Shown here: piece after piece, positions 33,184 to 42,600 of the stretch
Position numbering within the stretch: position 1 is the first letter of the stretch
Layout: every line of letters begins with the position of its first letter
Assembly (NCBI RefSeq): GCF_033807575.1
Contig: NC_084717.1
Coordinates: 13,863,300-13,927,299 of the forward strand
Origin: Cydia pomonella
Lineage: Eukaryota > Arthropoda > Insecta > Lepidoptera > Tortricidae
Direction of reading: 5' to 3'
Length of the DNA stretch: 64,000 nt
Made by a program: the position numbers and the translations under genes
Notes under the pieces: model-generated
The model's input: the letters and a program-made list of their open reading frames with translations, nothing else
Databases searched by the model: none
What the model was told of the DNA's origin: nothing

Positions 33184-33345
33184 TTAATACGGGCAGAATA
33201 CCGTCGTCCGCGCGACGTGTTGCTGTCGCTAGTGGGAGACTTCATCGGGCGGGCGACGACGCGGCTGCTCGACCTCAACGGCTCCAAGGGCAGCGGCGGC
33301 AGTGAGGGCAAGCCGGTCGAGCTGCTCGACTGCAAGTCGCATGCC
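33184..33345 (+). CDS. unc80: unc80 exon 27
   Basis: The acceptor is GTTATTTACAG and the donor is GTGAGT. It encodes LIRAEYRRPRDVLLSLVGDF, a Gly/Ser-rich insert, and PVELLDCKSHA. It matches 'EEFRRPRESLL' and 'ALELLDVKSHMRLAEIAH' of vertebrate UNC80. Phase 0 at both ends. Confidence 0.95.
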
Positions 33346-33593
33346 GTGAGTCAAATATCGGACAAGTATTCTCATTGTGGCTCGATTTGTCCAGCCGGGA
33401 ACTTTATTCAGGCTTCATAAATTCTACCTCAAAAATTATCTGGTGTAATATAGTCTAGACTCTGACCTAGAATAAAATCTCTTTTTCTTCATGTAACTTT
33501 GTGTTGGACAAATTGGGTAGTTTGTTGATTTATTTCTTCTCTTGATTTCTGATTTGCGCTGATAAACTAAGTATTTTTCTTTAATATTAATAG

Positions 33594-33686
33594 CGGCTGG
33601 CAGAGATCGCACACTCACTCCTGAAGGTGTCGCCGTATGACCCTGAATCAATGGGCTGCCGTGGTCTGCACCGCTATATGACTCAG
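33594..33686 (+). CDS. unc80: unc80 exon 28
   Basis: The acceptor is ATATTAATAG and the donor is GTAAGC. 31 codons, RLAEIAHSLLKVSPYDPESM then GCRGLHRYMTQ. Near-identical in order to vertebrate UNC80 (LAEIAHSLLK, SRGLRRYI). Phase 0 at both ends. Confidence 0.96.
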
Positions 33687-33880
33687 GTAAGCATTAATTT
33701 CCATTATTGTAACTAAATCAGAGCAGTCCACTACGCTTTAACAAATTAAAACGTCAACGGGGCTATATATACCAAATAGCGGCACGCTTATTGAAATGTT
33801 ACTGTCTTCTAATGTTGTGTCGTTATACGCAGCGTACGGCATCAACTGGCGACTCAAACTTAAATTAGTGTTTGTCGTAG

Positions 33881-33991
33881 GTGCTGCCGGCAGCGGATTG
33901 GGCCGATGACGCCCTACGTCCCGCTCTTATTATGATCCTAAGGCGTCTGGATAAGGTCTTCCTTAAGATCGCCAAGAAACCTAGCATAAGG
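33881..33991 (+). CDS. unc80: unc80 exon 29
   Basis: The acceptor is TTTGTCGTAG and the donor is GTAAGT. It encodes VLPAADWADDALRPALIMIL and RRLDKVFLKIAKKPSIR. Conserved 'LPITDW...RPALILILKRLD' block. Phase 0 at both ends. Confidence 0.96.
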
Positions 33992-34085
33992 GTAAGTCTA
34001 GAGTTGAGTAAGTTTGGCTAATATAGTTTCCTGGCTTGTTTTTAAAAGTCAGCAAGTAAACTCTACTAAGTATTGTATGTTTCAG

Positions 34086-34202
34086 CGCAACACTGACTGG
34101 GACTCTGCGGCAGTACTACTCAAAGGTGTATACGAAACTATGATACGATGTCCGTACGTCATGCATTGGCAGCAAGTTAAGACTCTACTTAACACTGTTC
34201 AA
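34086..34202 (+). CDS. unc80: unc80 exon 30
   Basis: The acceptor is TATGTTTCAG and the donor is GTAAGT. It encodes RNTDWDSAAVLLKGVYETMI, RCPYVMHWQQVKTLLNTVQ. Phase 0 at both ends. Moderate GC. Confidence 0.93.
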
Positions 34203-34652
34203 GTAAGTCAACTGCATTCATGGCCGGTTTACTAGTTACAATTTCGAAAATTGTTTCGTGATAATCATTGAGTATTCTTTATGCTTCACTTGTGGGGCCT
34301 TGAAATTGTTACTCCATATAATCGTAAGTTCAAAATTCGATAGGGACCGTGCGCGTTGGAGGGTCTGCCATCTTGTGGCCTGAATCGGAACCATAAACAT
34401 GTACATTTACACGTCCCGTGTTTTCTTGTGCATAGTAGGTTCTGCCATCTTTTGGGCTACATCGGAACAATAAACATCACATATACGCCTCGCGCCAAAA
34501 ATCTGACGGCTCCTGTGCTGCCTCCTATAGTTCATGCACGCTCCCTATAGTCACGCGCCATTGTGCTTGGGGGCTTCAGTGAATTAAATAAAAATATATT
34601 GAGTAACTTTCCACTTTAACAAACAAGAAATAAAGTTGTGTTTCCGTTACAG

Positions 34653-34787
34653 GCTCTAATAGTATCTGAAAACAATAGCGGGGAGAACTTGTCATCTGCG
34701 ACGGCGGCGTTGATGTCGCAGCCGCCGCCGCCGCACTTCTGCAGCACCGTCGTGCGACTTATAGCGCTTCAAGTCATAAATACTGGA
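34653..34787 (+). CDS. unc80: unc80 exon 31
   Basis: The acceptor is TTCCGTTACAG and the donor is GTAAGA. It encodes ALIVSENNSGENLSSATAAL, MSQPPPPHFCSTVVRLIALQ and so on. 'STAVVRLVALQ' is the family counterpart. Phase 0 at both ends. Confidence 0.94.
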
Positions 34788-35171
34788 GTAAGATTACTTT
34801 TTAGCAACAAGATGTTTTGTCCCTAGGCTAGGTAGATTTGGTAGGGTTAAAATTGTACAACGCTATAACTAAATGCGTATTTGGTCACCCTAGTGTGTAC
34901 GAAATCTAAAAAGTCAATGCTGCAAAACATAACCCAACTTGTCCGCAAATCACTTCGTTTTTGTGTTCTTCTTCCACGCATGTTTATTAGTCATAAATAG
35001 GTACGTTACTTCAGATACAGAATATCTATAATATTAAAATCTACTAATTCAATATTTTATTGAGATTTCTTCACATTACGTTGTTATGAGATAGTTTGAT
35101 ACTCAGATTAAATACTGTACTGGTATTCGCGTATTCAAGTTGCTCCACCTCATTCTGGATTTCTCTTCCAG

Positions 35172-35295
35172 GACAGCTACTCTTTGGAGCAAATGTGCGG
35201 AGGCAGTGCTATTTTTCAGTCAGCGGAGAAAACTGAAAACATGCTAATGAATTTGTTTATGCCTCTTTGTTTGCGAGTGGGAAGCGGGCGGAAAG
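35172..35295 (+). CDS. unc80: unc80 exon 32
   Basis: The acceptor is TTCTCTTCCAG and the donor is GTAATC. It encodes DSYSLEQMCGGSAIFQSAEK, TENMLMNLFMPLCLRVGSGR. It corresponds to 'MLLNLLIPFVLTVGSGSK' in vertebrates. Ends in phase 1. Confidence 0.95.
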
Positions 35296-35777
35296 GTAAT
35301 CAAATTTAAATGGTTGATTGTATATGTGAGTGCGCGTTGCGAAAGGTTCATGAGTTTCATGACGAATAAATTGCGACCGAGTGAAAAATCTTTATACACC
35401 TTTGCGCAAAATCATCATGCGATTTTGAATATTTTAGCGATAAGAAATTGTAGTCAGTGGCCATGATTATTGTGTGAAAACTGCCAATATTTAAAATTAC
35501 TTATCATTTCATCTGTACTTTGAAGCTGAAATTTTTGTCATATTCAAACTCCGAAAACACTAAAAACATGGAGTTCATGGAAAACGAACTCCATGGCAAC
35601 TTTTAAGAAGAAAATAAATCTGAGCATGCATAACGTAACTCTCTTTTAAAAGTTGCTGTAGGTTAGGTATTACAAGACCAATAGCAGGCAAAACCTTAAG
35701 GAGGTTTGGGTACTGATGCAGAGCACGATTAGACGGATGAAAGCGGACAAGCCTAATATATGTATATTGATGTGCAG

Positions 35778-35990
35778 ATGTGCCCCCGCTGCGGCAGTCG
35801 GACGTGTCGTACATCGTGTCCGTGGTGCTGAGCGCGCTGTGCCCGCCCGCCGCGCCGGGCCAGCTGGCCGCCGTCAACGCCAAGCTCAACGCGGCCGAGG
35901 CCCGCGCCAACTCGCTCACCTTCACTGGCAGTCGCGACACGCGCAACACCACCAAGCTGTCGCACCAGCTCTACAAGATCGCCTTCCTCG
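35778..35990 (+). CDS. unc80: unc80 exon 33
   Basis: The acceptor is TGATGTGCAG and the donor is GTGAGA. It encodes VPPLRQSDVSYIVSVVLSAL, CPPAAPGQLAAVNAKLNAAE and so on, ending KLSHQLYKIAFL. Very GC-rich. The long minus-strand frame 35575-35955 is a shadow. Ends in phase 1. Confidence 0.93.
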
Positions 35991-36216
35991 GTGAGATATG
36001 GATTTTAAATTCATCGCGGCTGTGTATTATCTTGCTTTTTTCCAAGGGCTATTGCTTTTATGACATTGAATTGAAGATTGGTTAAAAGATTTGAAACATA
36101 CCTTGTGAATGTTCTGCTGGAAAAATCAATTAACAAATCTCAGAATAATAGTAAAAAAATATCTGCTCGTTACGTCTATAACAATTGAACTCGCTAACCT
36201 TCCTTTAAAATTGCAG

Positions 36217-36401
36217 CCCTAAAAGTGCTGTGCGCTTGCTTCACCTCGGAGCTGTGTTCGGAGTGGGGCCGCATCGCGCGCGCCATGCGCGACCTGGGCC
36301 GCCGCAACGAGGCCGCGGCGCACCTGTGGGACTTCCTCGAGCACGTCGTCACCTACCGCACGCCGCTGTTCGTGCTGCTGCTGCCGTTCATTGTGCACAA
36401 G
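36217..36401 (+). CDS. unc80: unc80 exon 34
   Basis: The acceptor is AAAATTGCAG and the donor is GTACTG. It encodes LKVLCACFTSELCSEWGRIA, RAMRDLGRRNEAAAHLWDFL and EHVVTYRTPLFVLLLPFIVH. It matches 'LWDFLDFIVRTRIPIFVLLRPFI' of the family. Phase 0 out. Confidence 0.96.
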
Positions 36402-36451
36402 GTACTGTGTGCGTTTCATTTTTGTTGTAAATTGAAGAAATAGTATTATTT

Positions 36452-36794
36452 TTAGGAGAGGAAAGTGTTTCGCAAGATCCTGGGACCTATTCAGAGAGAT
36501 GACGGCACCTGGAGAATCCTGAAAAATGCCGTGATCGAGGAATTAGTGGCGGAGCCCAATATCATCGGCGAAACGAACTGGTTCGGTCAACTACTCAGAA
36601 TGGGAGAGGATCGGGCTACCAAGAGGGCGTTCTTGGGACGACCGACCGGTAGCCGTCCGGTGGGTCGGCCCAGGTATCGCTGGAAAAACAGTATGGCAGC
36701 GGATCTGCTTCAACTTCGCGTCAATAACTGGCAGGATTGGGACAGGTGGCACGCTTTTTTTTCGGAGGCCAAGATTCTTCTGGATCACTGAGCC
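36452..36794 (+). mobile_element. LINE 3'-end coding fragment (sense orientation)
   Basis: The + frame 36465-36791 encodes RKILGPIQRDDGTWRI, WFGQLLRMGEDRATKRAFLG, RPTGSRPVGRPRYRWKNSMA and so on, and stops. This is the characteristic C-terminal tail of a non-LTR reverse transcriptase polyprotein (RTE/R1-like groups). The rest of the element is missing. It lies directly behind exon 34 and is one of the few retroelement pieces in the unc80 sense direction. Confidence 0.75.
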
Positions 36795-36972
36795 AAAATA
36801 GTTTTAGTTAGTATTATTTTTTGGTGCGTTCCGTTCGTCAGTAGTTTCATAGTTGATATGATATCACAGTAACCATTATTAATGCAGTGCGGGCGCTTGG
36901 TGCGGTTCACTAAGCATTAAGTAATCAGCTGTACGTAGCACCCGTGCTGAAACTATTATAGCAAGGCTCTGA

Positions 36973-37195
36973 AACCGGTTACATTTCCAAACCGTTATCA
37001 TATACTTGGCACAAAACCTTTCAAATTCGGTTTCGTTCGTAAAACCGGTTTTTAGGAGAATATTTCAATAGAGTTCTTGTCAGATTAACCGGTTTTGAAC
37101 AATAAAAACCGGTTTCTTCCTATGTCGCTGTCTTTGTTTACGTGGCACACCACCCGGCCAGCCGGCCGTCTCGTCGCTCGTCGAATAAACCGGTT
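36973..37195. promoter_or_regulatory. cluster of five AACCGGTT motifs (possible Grainyhead sites)
   Basis: Perfect AACCGGTT palindromes occur at 36973-36980, 37043-37050, 37087-37094, 37107-37114 and 37188-37195, each in an A/T-flanked context. This octamer is the core consensus of Grainyhead/CP2-family factors. Five in 223 bp is far above chance. It could be an intronic enhancer or the internal repeat of an unknown mobile element. Function is inferred only. Confidence 0.35.
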
Positions 37196-37317
37196 TATTT
37201 AGGTTACAATAAAGTTCTTACAACGTTCGCGTTCTTATACCGGAGTAAAACTCAAATAAACCGATTCCTAGCCTTGTTATTATAGTGCACATATTCAGAT
37301 CTTCCGCATACTCGCAG

Positions 37318-37483
37318 CTATCCCAGCCGCCCATCGGCGACAACGAGCGGCACATGCAGTTCGTGGTGCGCGAGCGCGTGCGCGGGCTGAAGCTGCCCGC
37401 CGCCCGCGCGCGCGGCGCGCTGCTGGCCGAGCTGGCGCGCGACCTGCGCACGCTGCGCGACAAGCACGACCACTGCAAGTTCG
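37318..37483 (+). CDS. unc80: unc80 exon 35
   Basis: The acceptor is chosen as TCTTCCGCATACTCGCAG, because this gives phase 0 and LSQPPIGDNERHMQFVVRER, matching the family 'KLLAQPAENHEE' junction. The donor is GTCAGT. A basic and Ala-rich helical stretch follows (VRGLKLPAARARGALLAELA). Extremely GC-rich. Ends in phase 1. Confidence 0.92.
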
Positions 37484-37752
37484 GTCAGTATTCAAGGCAA
37501 GGCAATTTATTTTTGTTGAAAACCGAGCAGTGACTTTTACAAATACGTCCTCGTTCACCGCGCAGATTTCTCCGAACATCCGACAAATCCGAACTACTGC
37601 TTTTTTTTCGGTTGCCTCCATCCTCTTTCGTTTCATTTTTAATGACCGGTCCGCAATGGTCATAGCCAAACGAGTATTCTCGTTTGATTATAATTTCTAA
37701 CTTACCAAACTGAAATGTTTCTTGTTTTAGATAGTGTATTTATTTTTTTCAG

Positions 37753-37923
37753 AACAAATAGCGGAGAACATAAGTGCGGGCGGCAAGCGCGCATCTGAAG
37801 TGTTCGGACGCGCGGGTGAAAAGGCGGCGCAGCACCGGCCCTCGCTCATCTCCATGCTGGTGGGCCGCTCCGGCCTGCCGCGCACCCCCGACCACCCCTC
37901 CGCGCCGCTCTCCGCGCCACGAG
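37753..37923 (+). CDS. unc80: unc80 exon 36 (last secure exon)
   Basis: The acceptor is TATTTTTTTCAG and the donor is GTAACT. It encodes QIAENISAGGKRASEVFGRA, GEKAAQHRPSLISMLVGRSG and a Pro-rich end. The exon 3' part is unit 1 of the 132-bp array. Ends in phase 1 if the first donor is used. If the intron is retained, the same frame continues to a stop at 38703-38705 (about 317 codons from the exon start). Confidence 0.88.
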
Positions 37924-38672
37924 GTAACTATACGGGAACATGGCGCGGCCACAAGGCGGCGCAGCACCGGCCCTCGCTCATCTCCATGCTGGTGGGCCGC
38001 TCCGGCCTGCCGCGCACCCCCGACCACCCCTCCGCGCCGCTCTCCGCGCCACGAGGTAACTATACAGGAACATGGCGCGGCCACAAGGCGGCGCAGCACC
38101 GGCCCTCGCTCATCTCCATGCTGGTGGGCCGCTCCGGCCTGCCGCGCACCCCCGACCACCCCTCCGCGCCGCTCTCCGCGCCACGAGGTAACTATACAGG
38201 AACATGGCGCGGCCACAAGGCGGCGCAGCACCGGCCCTCGCTCATCTCCATGCTGGTGGGCCGCTCCGGCCTGCCGCGCACCCCCGACCACCCCTCCGCG
38301 CCGCTCTCCGCGCCACGAGGTAACTATACAGGAACATGGCGCGGTCACAAGGCGGCGCAGCACCGGCCCTCGCTCATCTCCATGCTGGTGGGCCGCTCCG
38401 GCCTGCCGCGCACCCCCGACCACCCCTCCGCGCCGCTCTCCGCGCCACGAGGTAACTATACAGGAACATGGCGCGGCCACAAGGCGGCGCAGCACCGGCC
38501 CTCGCTCATCTCCATGCTGGTGGGCCGCTCCGGCCTGCCGCGCACCCCCGACCACCCCTCCGCGCCGCTCTCCGCGCCACGAGGTAACTATACAGGAACA
38601 TGGCGCGGCCACAAGGCGGCGCAGCACCGGCCCTCGCTCATCTCCATGCTGGTGGGCCGCTCGGGCCTGCCG
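37821..38672 (+). repeat. 7-copy 132-bp (44-codon) in-frame array on exon 36
   Basis: Units start (AAGGCGGCGCAGCACC) at 37821, 37953, 38085, 38217, 38349, 38481 and 38613. Six are full 132-bp units and the seventh stops after about 60 bp. The units are almost identical: the first junction has ACGGG where the others have ACAGG, and one unit has GGTCAC for GGCCAC. Each unit contains the exon end, the CGAG/GTAACT donor and a 29-bp link. 132 is divisible by three, so the + frame stays open through all copies, and so does a minus frame (38891-37749). Confidence 0.96.
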
Positions 38673-38705
38673 CCTATTATAGGAACAGACACACCGATTA
38701 AATGA

Positions 38706-39022
38706 GACGTGAATTAGGCTATTCAGAACTGTGAATTCGTTGTCGGACTGTTGCCCAAATTGTACCTCAATCTTAGATACATTTATGCTTGTGAGTGACA
38801 GGAATTTAAAAAATCCATCCAACCATAAAATTTCACTGCAGCTGATGCCTGTTAAATACAAGCAATCATTTGAAATACCATACGCATACAATTAGGTACA
38901 ACGGCAGAACTACAATGTAGGTAGGTAGTCGAAACGATACGTACCTAGTACCTTTAGTTTCTAAAATTTTCGGTAGAGGACTGCAAGGAAACGATTAGTT
39001 AACACTAACAGTCTTAACTTTC
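38706..39022. other. spacer between the exon 36 array and the Gypsy element
   Basis: AT-rich, non-repetitive. No exon with splice sites and no polyadenylation context were recognised. Confidence 0.4.
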
Positions 39023-39164
39023 TGTAATGTATCCCGAGGGACTAGGAATACGGATAGGTTTCGTCAATAATAGGCACTGTACTTGTTCGAGGATTTATTC
39101 CGGACTGACGTACGTGACACACGTAAAACAATATATATGTGTCTACCTACATAGGTACATCACA
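39023..39164 (-). repeat. 3' LTR of the Gypsy element
   Basis: 142 bp, identical by eye to 43917-44058. The next bases on the right (CTTCTCCAC) are the complement of the polypurine tract. Confidence 0.93.
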
Positions 39165-39654
39165 CTTCTCCACACTTAATTAATACTAGTAGTATTACAA
39201 ATAGGTATGTACCATATTAACTCAAATCCTATTTAACTTACAATAAGGAAAACATGGGTTGTTAATCACTAATCAGGTAGATGCATTCTGCAATTTACAT
39301 AACAATAAGTATACATTGTTACCGAGACCCCGTTCATCCAATAATAATCCACCGCTATGAATTATAATCATGAATCTTCTAATCAAGGAATACGATTCAT
39401 AATGGTGTAATTATTCGTAGACATGACATTAACAATAAATACTATATCAGTGAGTTATCTTGTATTTTATTTTATTTATATTAAAAAATTACCTCCTACT
39501 AGGATATTACATATGTAACGTGGCTTGAGCTAACTTAGATCACGATACTCAGTTTAAATCTGCTTAATGTAACACTATAAGGAAATGCTTCACAATCCAG
39601 CAATAAGAATATATTTAATTAACCTAATTGACTTAAGTGCCTATTTACTCGTGC
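39165..39654. other. 3' untranslated part of the Gypsy element
   Basis: AT-rich, no reading frame. It lies between the gag-pol stop (39655) and the 3' LTR. No env-like coding is present. Confidence 0.7.
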
Positions 39655-42600
39655 CTATACTTTATATGATGGCTTTTTCAATCTACATTGTCTAAAGGGC
39701 CGCGACCGGGCCGGTGCAAGGGGGGTCGTCGACTGATCCACTTGCTCCTCGCCACTCCCCATATCCTTACCGGGCGTGGAGAAGCATTCTATGCCTTCTT
39801 CCTCCCCTTCCGCCATACTTCGCGCCGGCGAAGCATCGAACATCGGCGTCGAGGCACCCGTCGCGCTCCTGAGCCCACTGGTACTTGCTTGCGGCGTTGT
39901 AGGCTCATCCCTGGGTACCTGTGGCATTTTTGGGGATGGGGTCGGGGCCACGGTCTCATTACTTTCCTCGCTACCCCTTGGACAGACTATAGAACTCCTC
40001 GCTCTCCGTTTTAATTGGTCGATATGGCGGTGAATAATATTACCCTGACGATCAGTTATGTTATAATCCGTATCACCTAAAACCCCTGACACCTTACCCG
40101 GTTGCCATTTCTCTCCTTTCAGATATTTTCGAAACCAAACGTCCTCACCCACATCAATCTTCCGTTCCGACCCTCCGGCCAAGCGAGTTTGCCGCTGCTG
40201 ATTTTTAGTTACATTCATACTTACATCCGGTTTTAGCAAATCTAAACGCGTTCGCAATTGCCTACCTGTCATGAGCATTGCGGGGCTCTCGCCTGTGGAA
40301 CTGTGCGCCGTATTGCGATAATAAATCAAATACGTGTTAATAGCGTTTAGTACGTCGTTTTTTTCTAAAACTGCTTTTTTAATAACTTGCTTTATTACTT
40401 TCACCGAATTTTCCGCGGCTCCGTTCGACGCCGGGTGATAAGGAGCCGTAAAAATATGTTCTACCCCGTCCATGGCTAAAAAGTTTGAAAATTCTTTGCT
40501 CGAAAACGGCGGGCCGTTATCACTTATCAATTGTTTAGGTATTCCCCATCTAGCCCATACTTCGGTTAATTTTTCGATGGTTGATACGGCGGCCGTGCTG
40601 GGAACTTGGAATACTTCGACCCATTTCGACATAGCATCGACTAGTATTAAATAAATTTTTCCGTGAAAAGGCCCCAAGAAATCTACATGTACCCGAGTCC
40701 ATGCTCGCGTTGGCCATGGCCAGCAGCGCGGCACGTGCCGCGGCGGGGCGCTAGCCACCGCGGCGCACGGCTCGCACTCGCGGCACGCCGCCTCCACCGT
40801 CTCGTCGAGGCCCGGCCACCACACATAACTACGGGCCAGCGCCTTGGTCTTGACTATACCCATATGAGGTTCATGTAGAATTTTCAAAACTTTATCGCGG
40901 CACCTCTCCGGTATTACTACCCGGTGCCCCCACATAACACAACCCAGCTCGTCATATAATTCTGACTTTCTGTTGAAATATGGCTTCAACGTATCAAATT
41001 CACAATTATCTGGCCAACCATCGCGAACAAAAGTTAATACTCTAGCTAAAACAGGATCGCGCATAGTGTAGTACTTAATCTTATTATAATCTAATAACAT
41101 CGCGTCTTGTGCGAAATGCAGATACGTTTGCTCGGGAATGGAATCACATGAATTATTCCGTGTCTCATTAGCGTTAGGTAATCTAGACAACCCGTCCGCG
41201 CAGTTATCCTTCGTATTCACATATTCAATTTCATAATCATAAGCTGATAATATGATTGCCCACCGCTGCATCCTGCTAGCTGTCATTGTCGGTATACCCG
41301 TATTCGGTCCAAATATTGATACTAGTGGTTTATGATCTGTGCGCAATGTGAAATGACGTCCGTAAAGGTACTGGTGAAATTTCTTGACACAAAAAATAAT
41401 ACCTAAAGCTTCACGGTGTATCTGTGAATAATTCGCCTCCGCGCTGTTTAAGGTACGAGATGCGTACGCGACCGGGCGTTCGCCGCCGTCCGGTCCAATT
41501 TGGGTCAAAACCGCCCCCACCCCTCGGGGTGACGCATCACAAGTTGCTATCAAACGTTTACTTGGATCGTAATGCCTTAATACGTTAGCGCCTGACAACA
41601 ATCGTTTTACTTGCACGAAAGATTCTCCGCACTCCTTGCTCCAGTGCCACTCCGCCTCCTTTTTTAATAGTTTATAAAGAGGTGACAATATTAAACTGAG
41701 ATTTTTAATAAACCTACCGAAAAAATTTACTGTCCCTAAAAACGACCTTAGCTCTGATACGTTACGGGGTTGTGGCATTTGCAAAATCGCTTTTATCTTT
41801 GTTGTATCTGGTTTGATGCCCTCCCTAGAAACGACATACCCTAAGTAAGTTACTTCCTTAGCCAAAAAAACGCATTTATTTTTCCTCAATTTCAATCCGT
41901 TATTAAGGAGACGTTGGAAAACCGCTTCTAAGGCTTGTAGATGTTCCGATTGAGTTTTGCCCCCGATAATAACATCGTCTAAAAATATTTGTACATTAGG
42001 TATGTTACCTAATAAATTCATCATAATACGCTGAAATATCCCTACACTAGATGATAAGCCGTACACTAGTCTATTGTACTGAAACAACCCTCGATGGGTG
42101 TTTATAACCGTGTAACGTTTCGAGTCGTCCAATTCAACTTGGTTGTACGCTTGTGAAAGATCAATTTTACTAAAGTACATATTGCCATTTAAATTAACAA
42201 GAACATCTTCTATTTTAGGGAGAGGATACCGATCGACCAATAAATACGGATTTAAGGTAGTTTTATAGTCTGCACAAATTCTAAGCGAACCGTCCGGCTT
42301 ATTAATAGGTACCAGTGGTGATGCCCAGTCCGAGCAGTCGACGGGCTCGATGACGCCGGCGCTCAGCATGGCGTCCAGTTCGGCGTCCACGCGCTCGCGC
42401 AGCGCATAGGGCATCGGGCGTGCGCGATGGAACACCGGTGCTGCGCCCTCCCGCACCCTCAAGGTCGCCTTGCCGCCCTTGTACCGGCCCAGTCCGTCGC
42501 TGAACAACGCCTCATATCTGCCGAGCAAATTTACAATGTCTTGTTTACCTTGTCCACTGGCCTCGTCTATTACATAATTACATTTTAACTCTGGTATTTT

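Larger units (their letters stand above)
33346..36216. other. introns 27-33 of unc80
   Basis: Introns over 300 bases here are 34203-34652, 34788-35171 and 35296-35777. In 34345-34480 a diverged direct duplication shares 'TCTGCCATCTT', 'ATCGGAAC' and 'AATAAACAT'. The others show nothing recognisable. Confidence 0.4.
36402..37317. other. unc80 intron 34
   Basis: It carries a truncated LINE 3' end (36452-36794) and a cluster of five AACCGGTT palindromes (36973-37195), both annotated separately. Confidence 0.5.
1180..37923 (+). other. unc80: unc80 gene body (36 coding exons in this window; 5' end outside, 3' end unresolved)
   Basis: UNC80 is a very large neuronal protein that bridges UNC79 and the NALCN sodium-leak channel (Narrow abdomen in flies). 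It sets resting excitability. The exons keep the order of the known family. Recognisable blocks include the VIWGCLVEDSALFLRHVLER segment (exon 17), MFKDLKQILRKEQC (exon 18), the Cys/His-rich NFCHPYC motif (exon 10) and MEEGA...VPPP (exon 14). The 36 exons total 5,735 coding bases and every junction keeps phase, so the gene looks functional. Family members are about 3,200 residues long, so roughly the C-terminal 60% is here. Introns hold a full BEL/Pao element and several LINE and MITE fragments. The residues after exon 36 are uncertain because the donor lies inside a tandem array. Confidence 0.93.

Noticed and set aside
35575..35955. 126-codon minus-strand frame
   Set aside because: It is the antisense of exon 33 plus intron and has no supporting features.
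37821..38672. A CRISPR-like array (regular repeats)
   Set aside because: There are no unique spacers. Units are contiguous direct repeats of an exon edge in a eukaryotic gene.
37749..38891. A 380-codon minus-strand gene
   Set aside because: It is a consequence of a stop-free 132-bp unit divisible by three. It is the exact antisense of the unc80 array and lacks its own splice or promoter context.
39165..39654. An envelope gene that would make the Gypsy element an errantivirus
   Set aside because: There is no open frame of any size between gag-pol and the 3' LTR.
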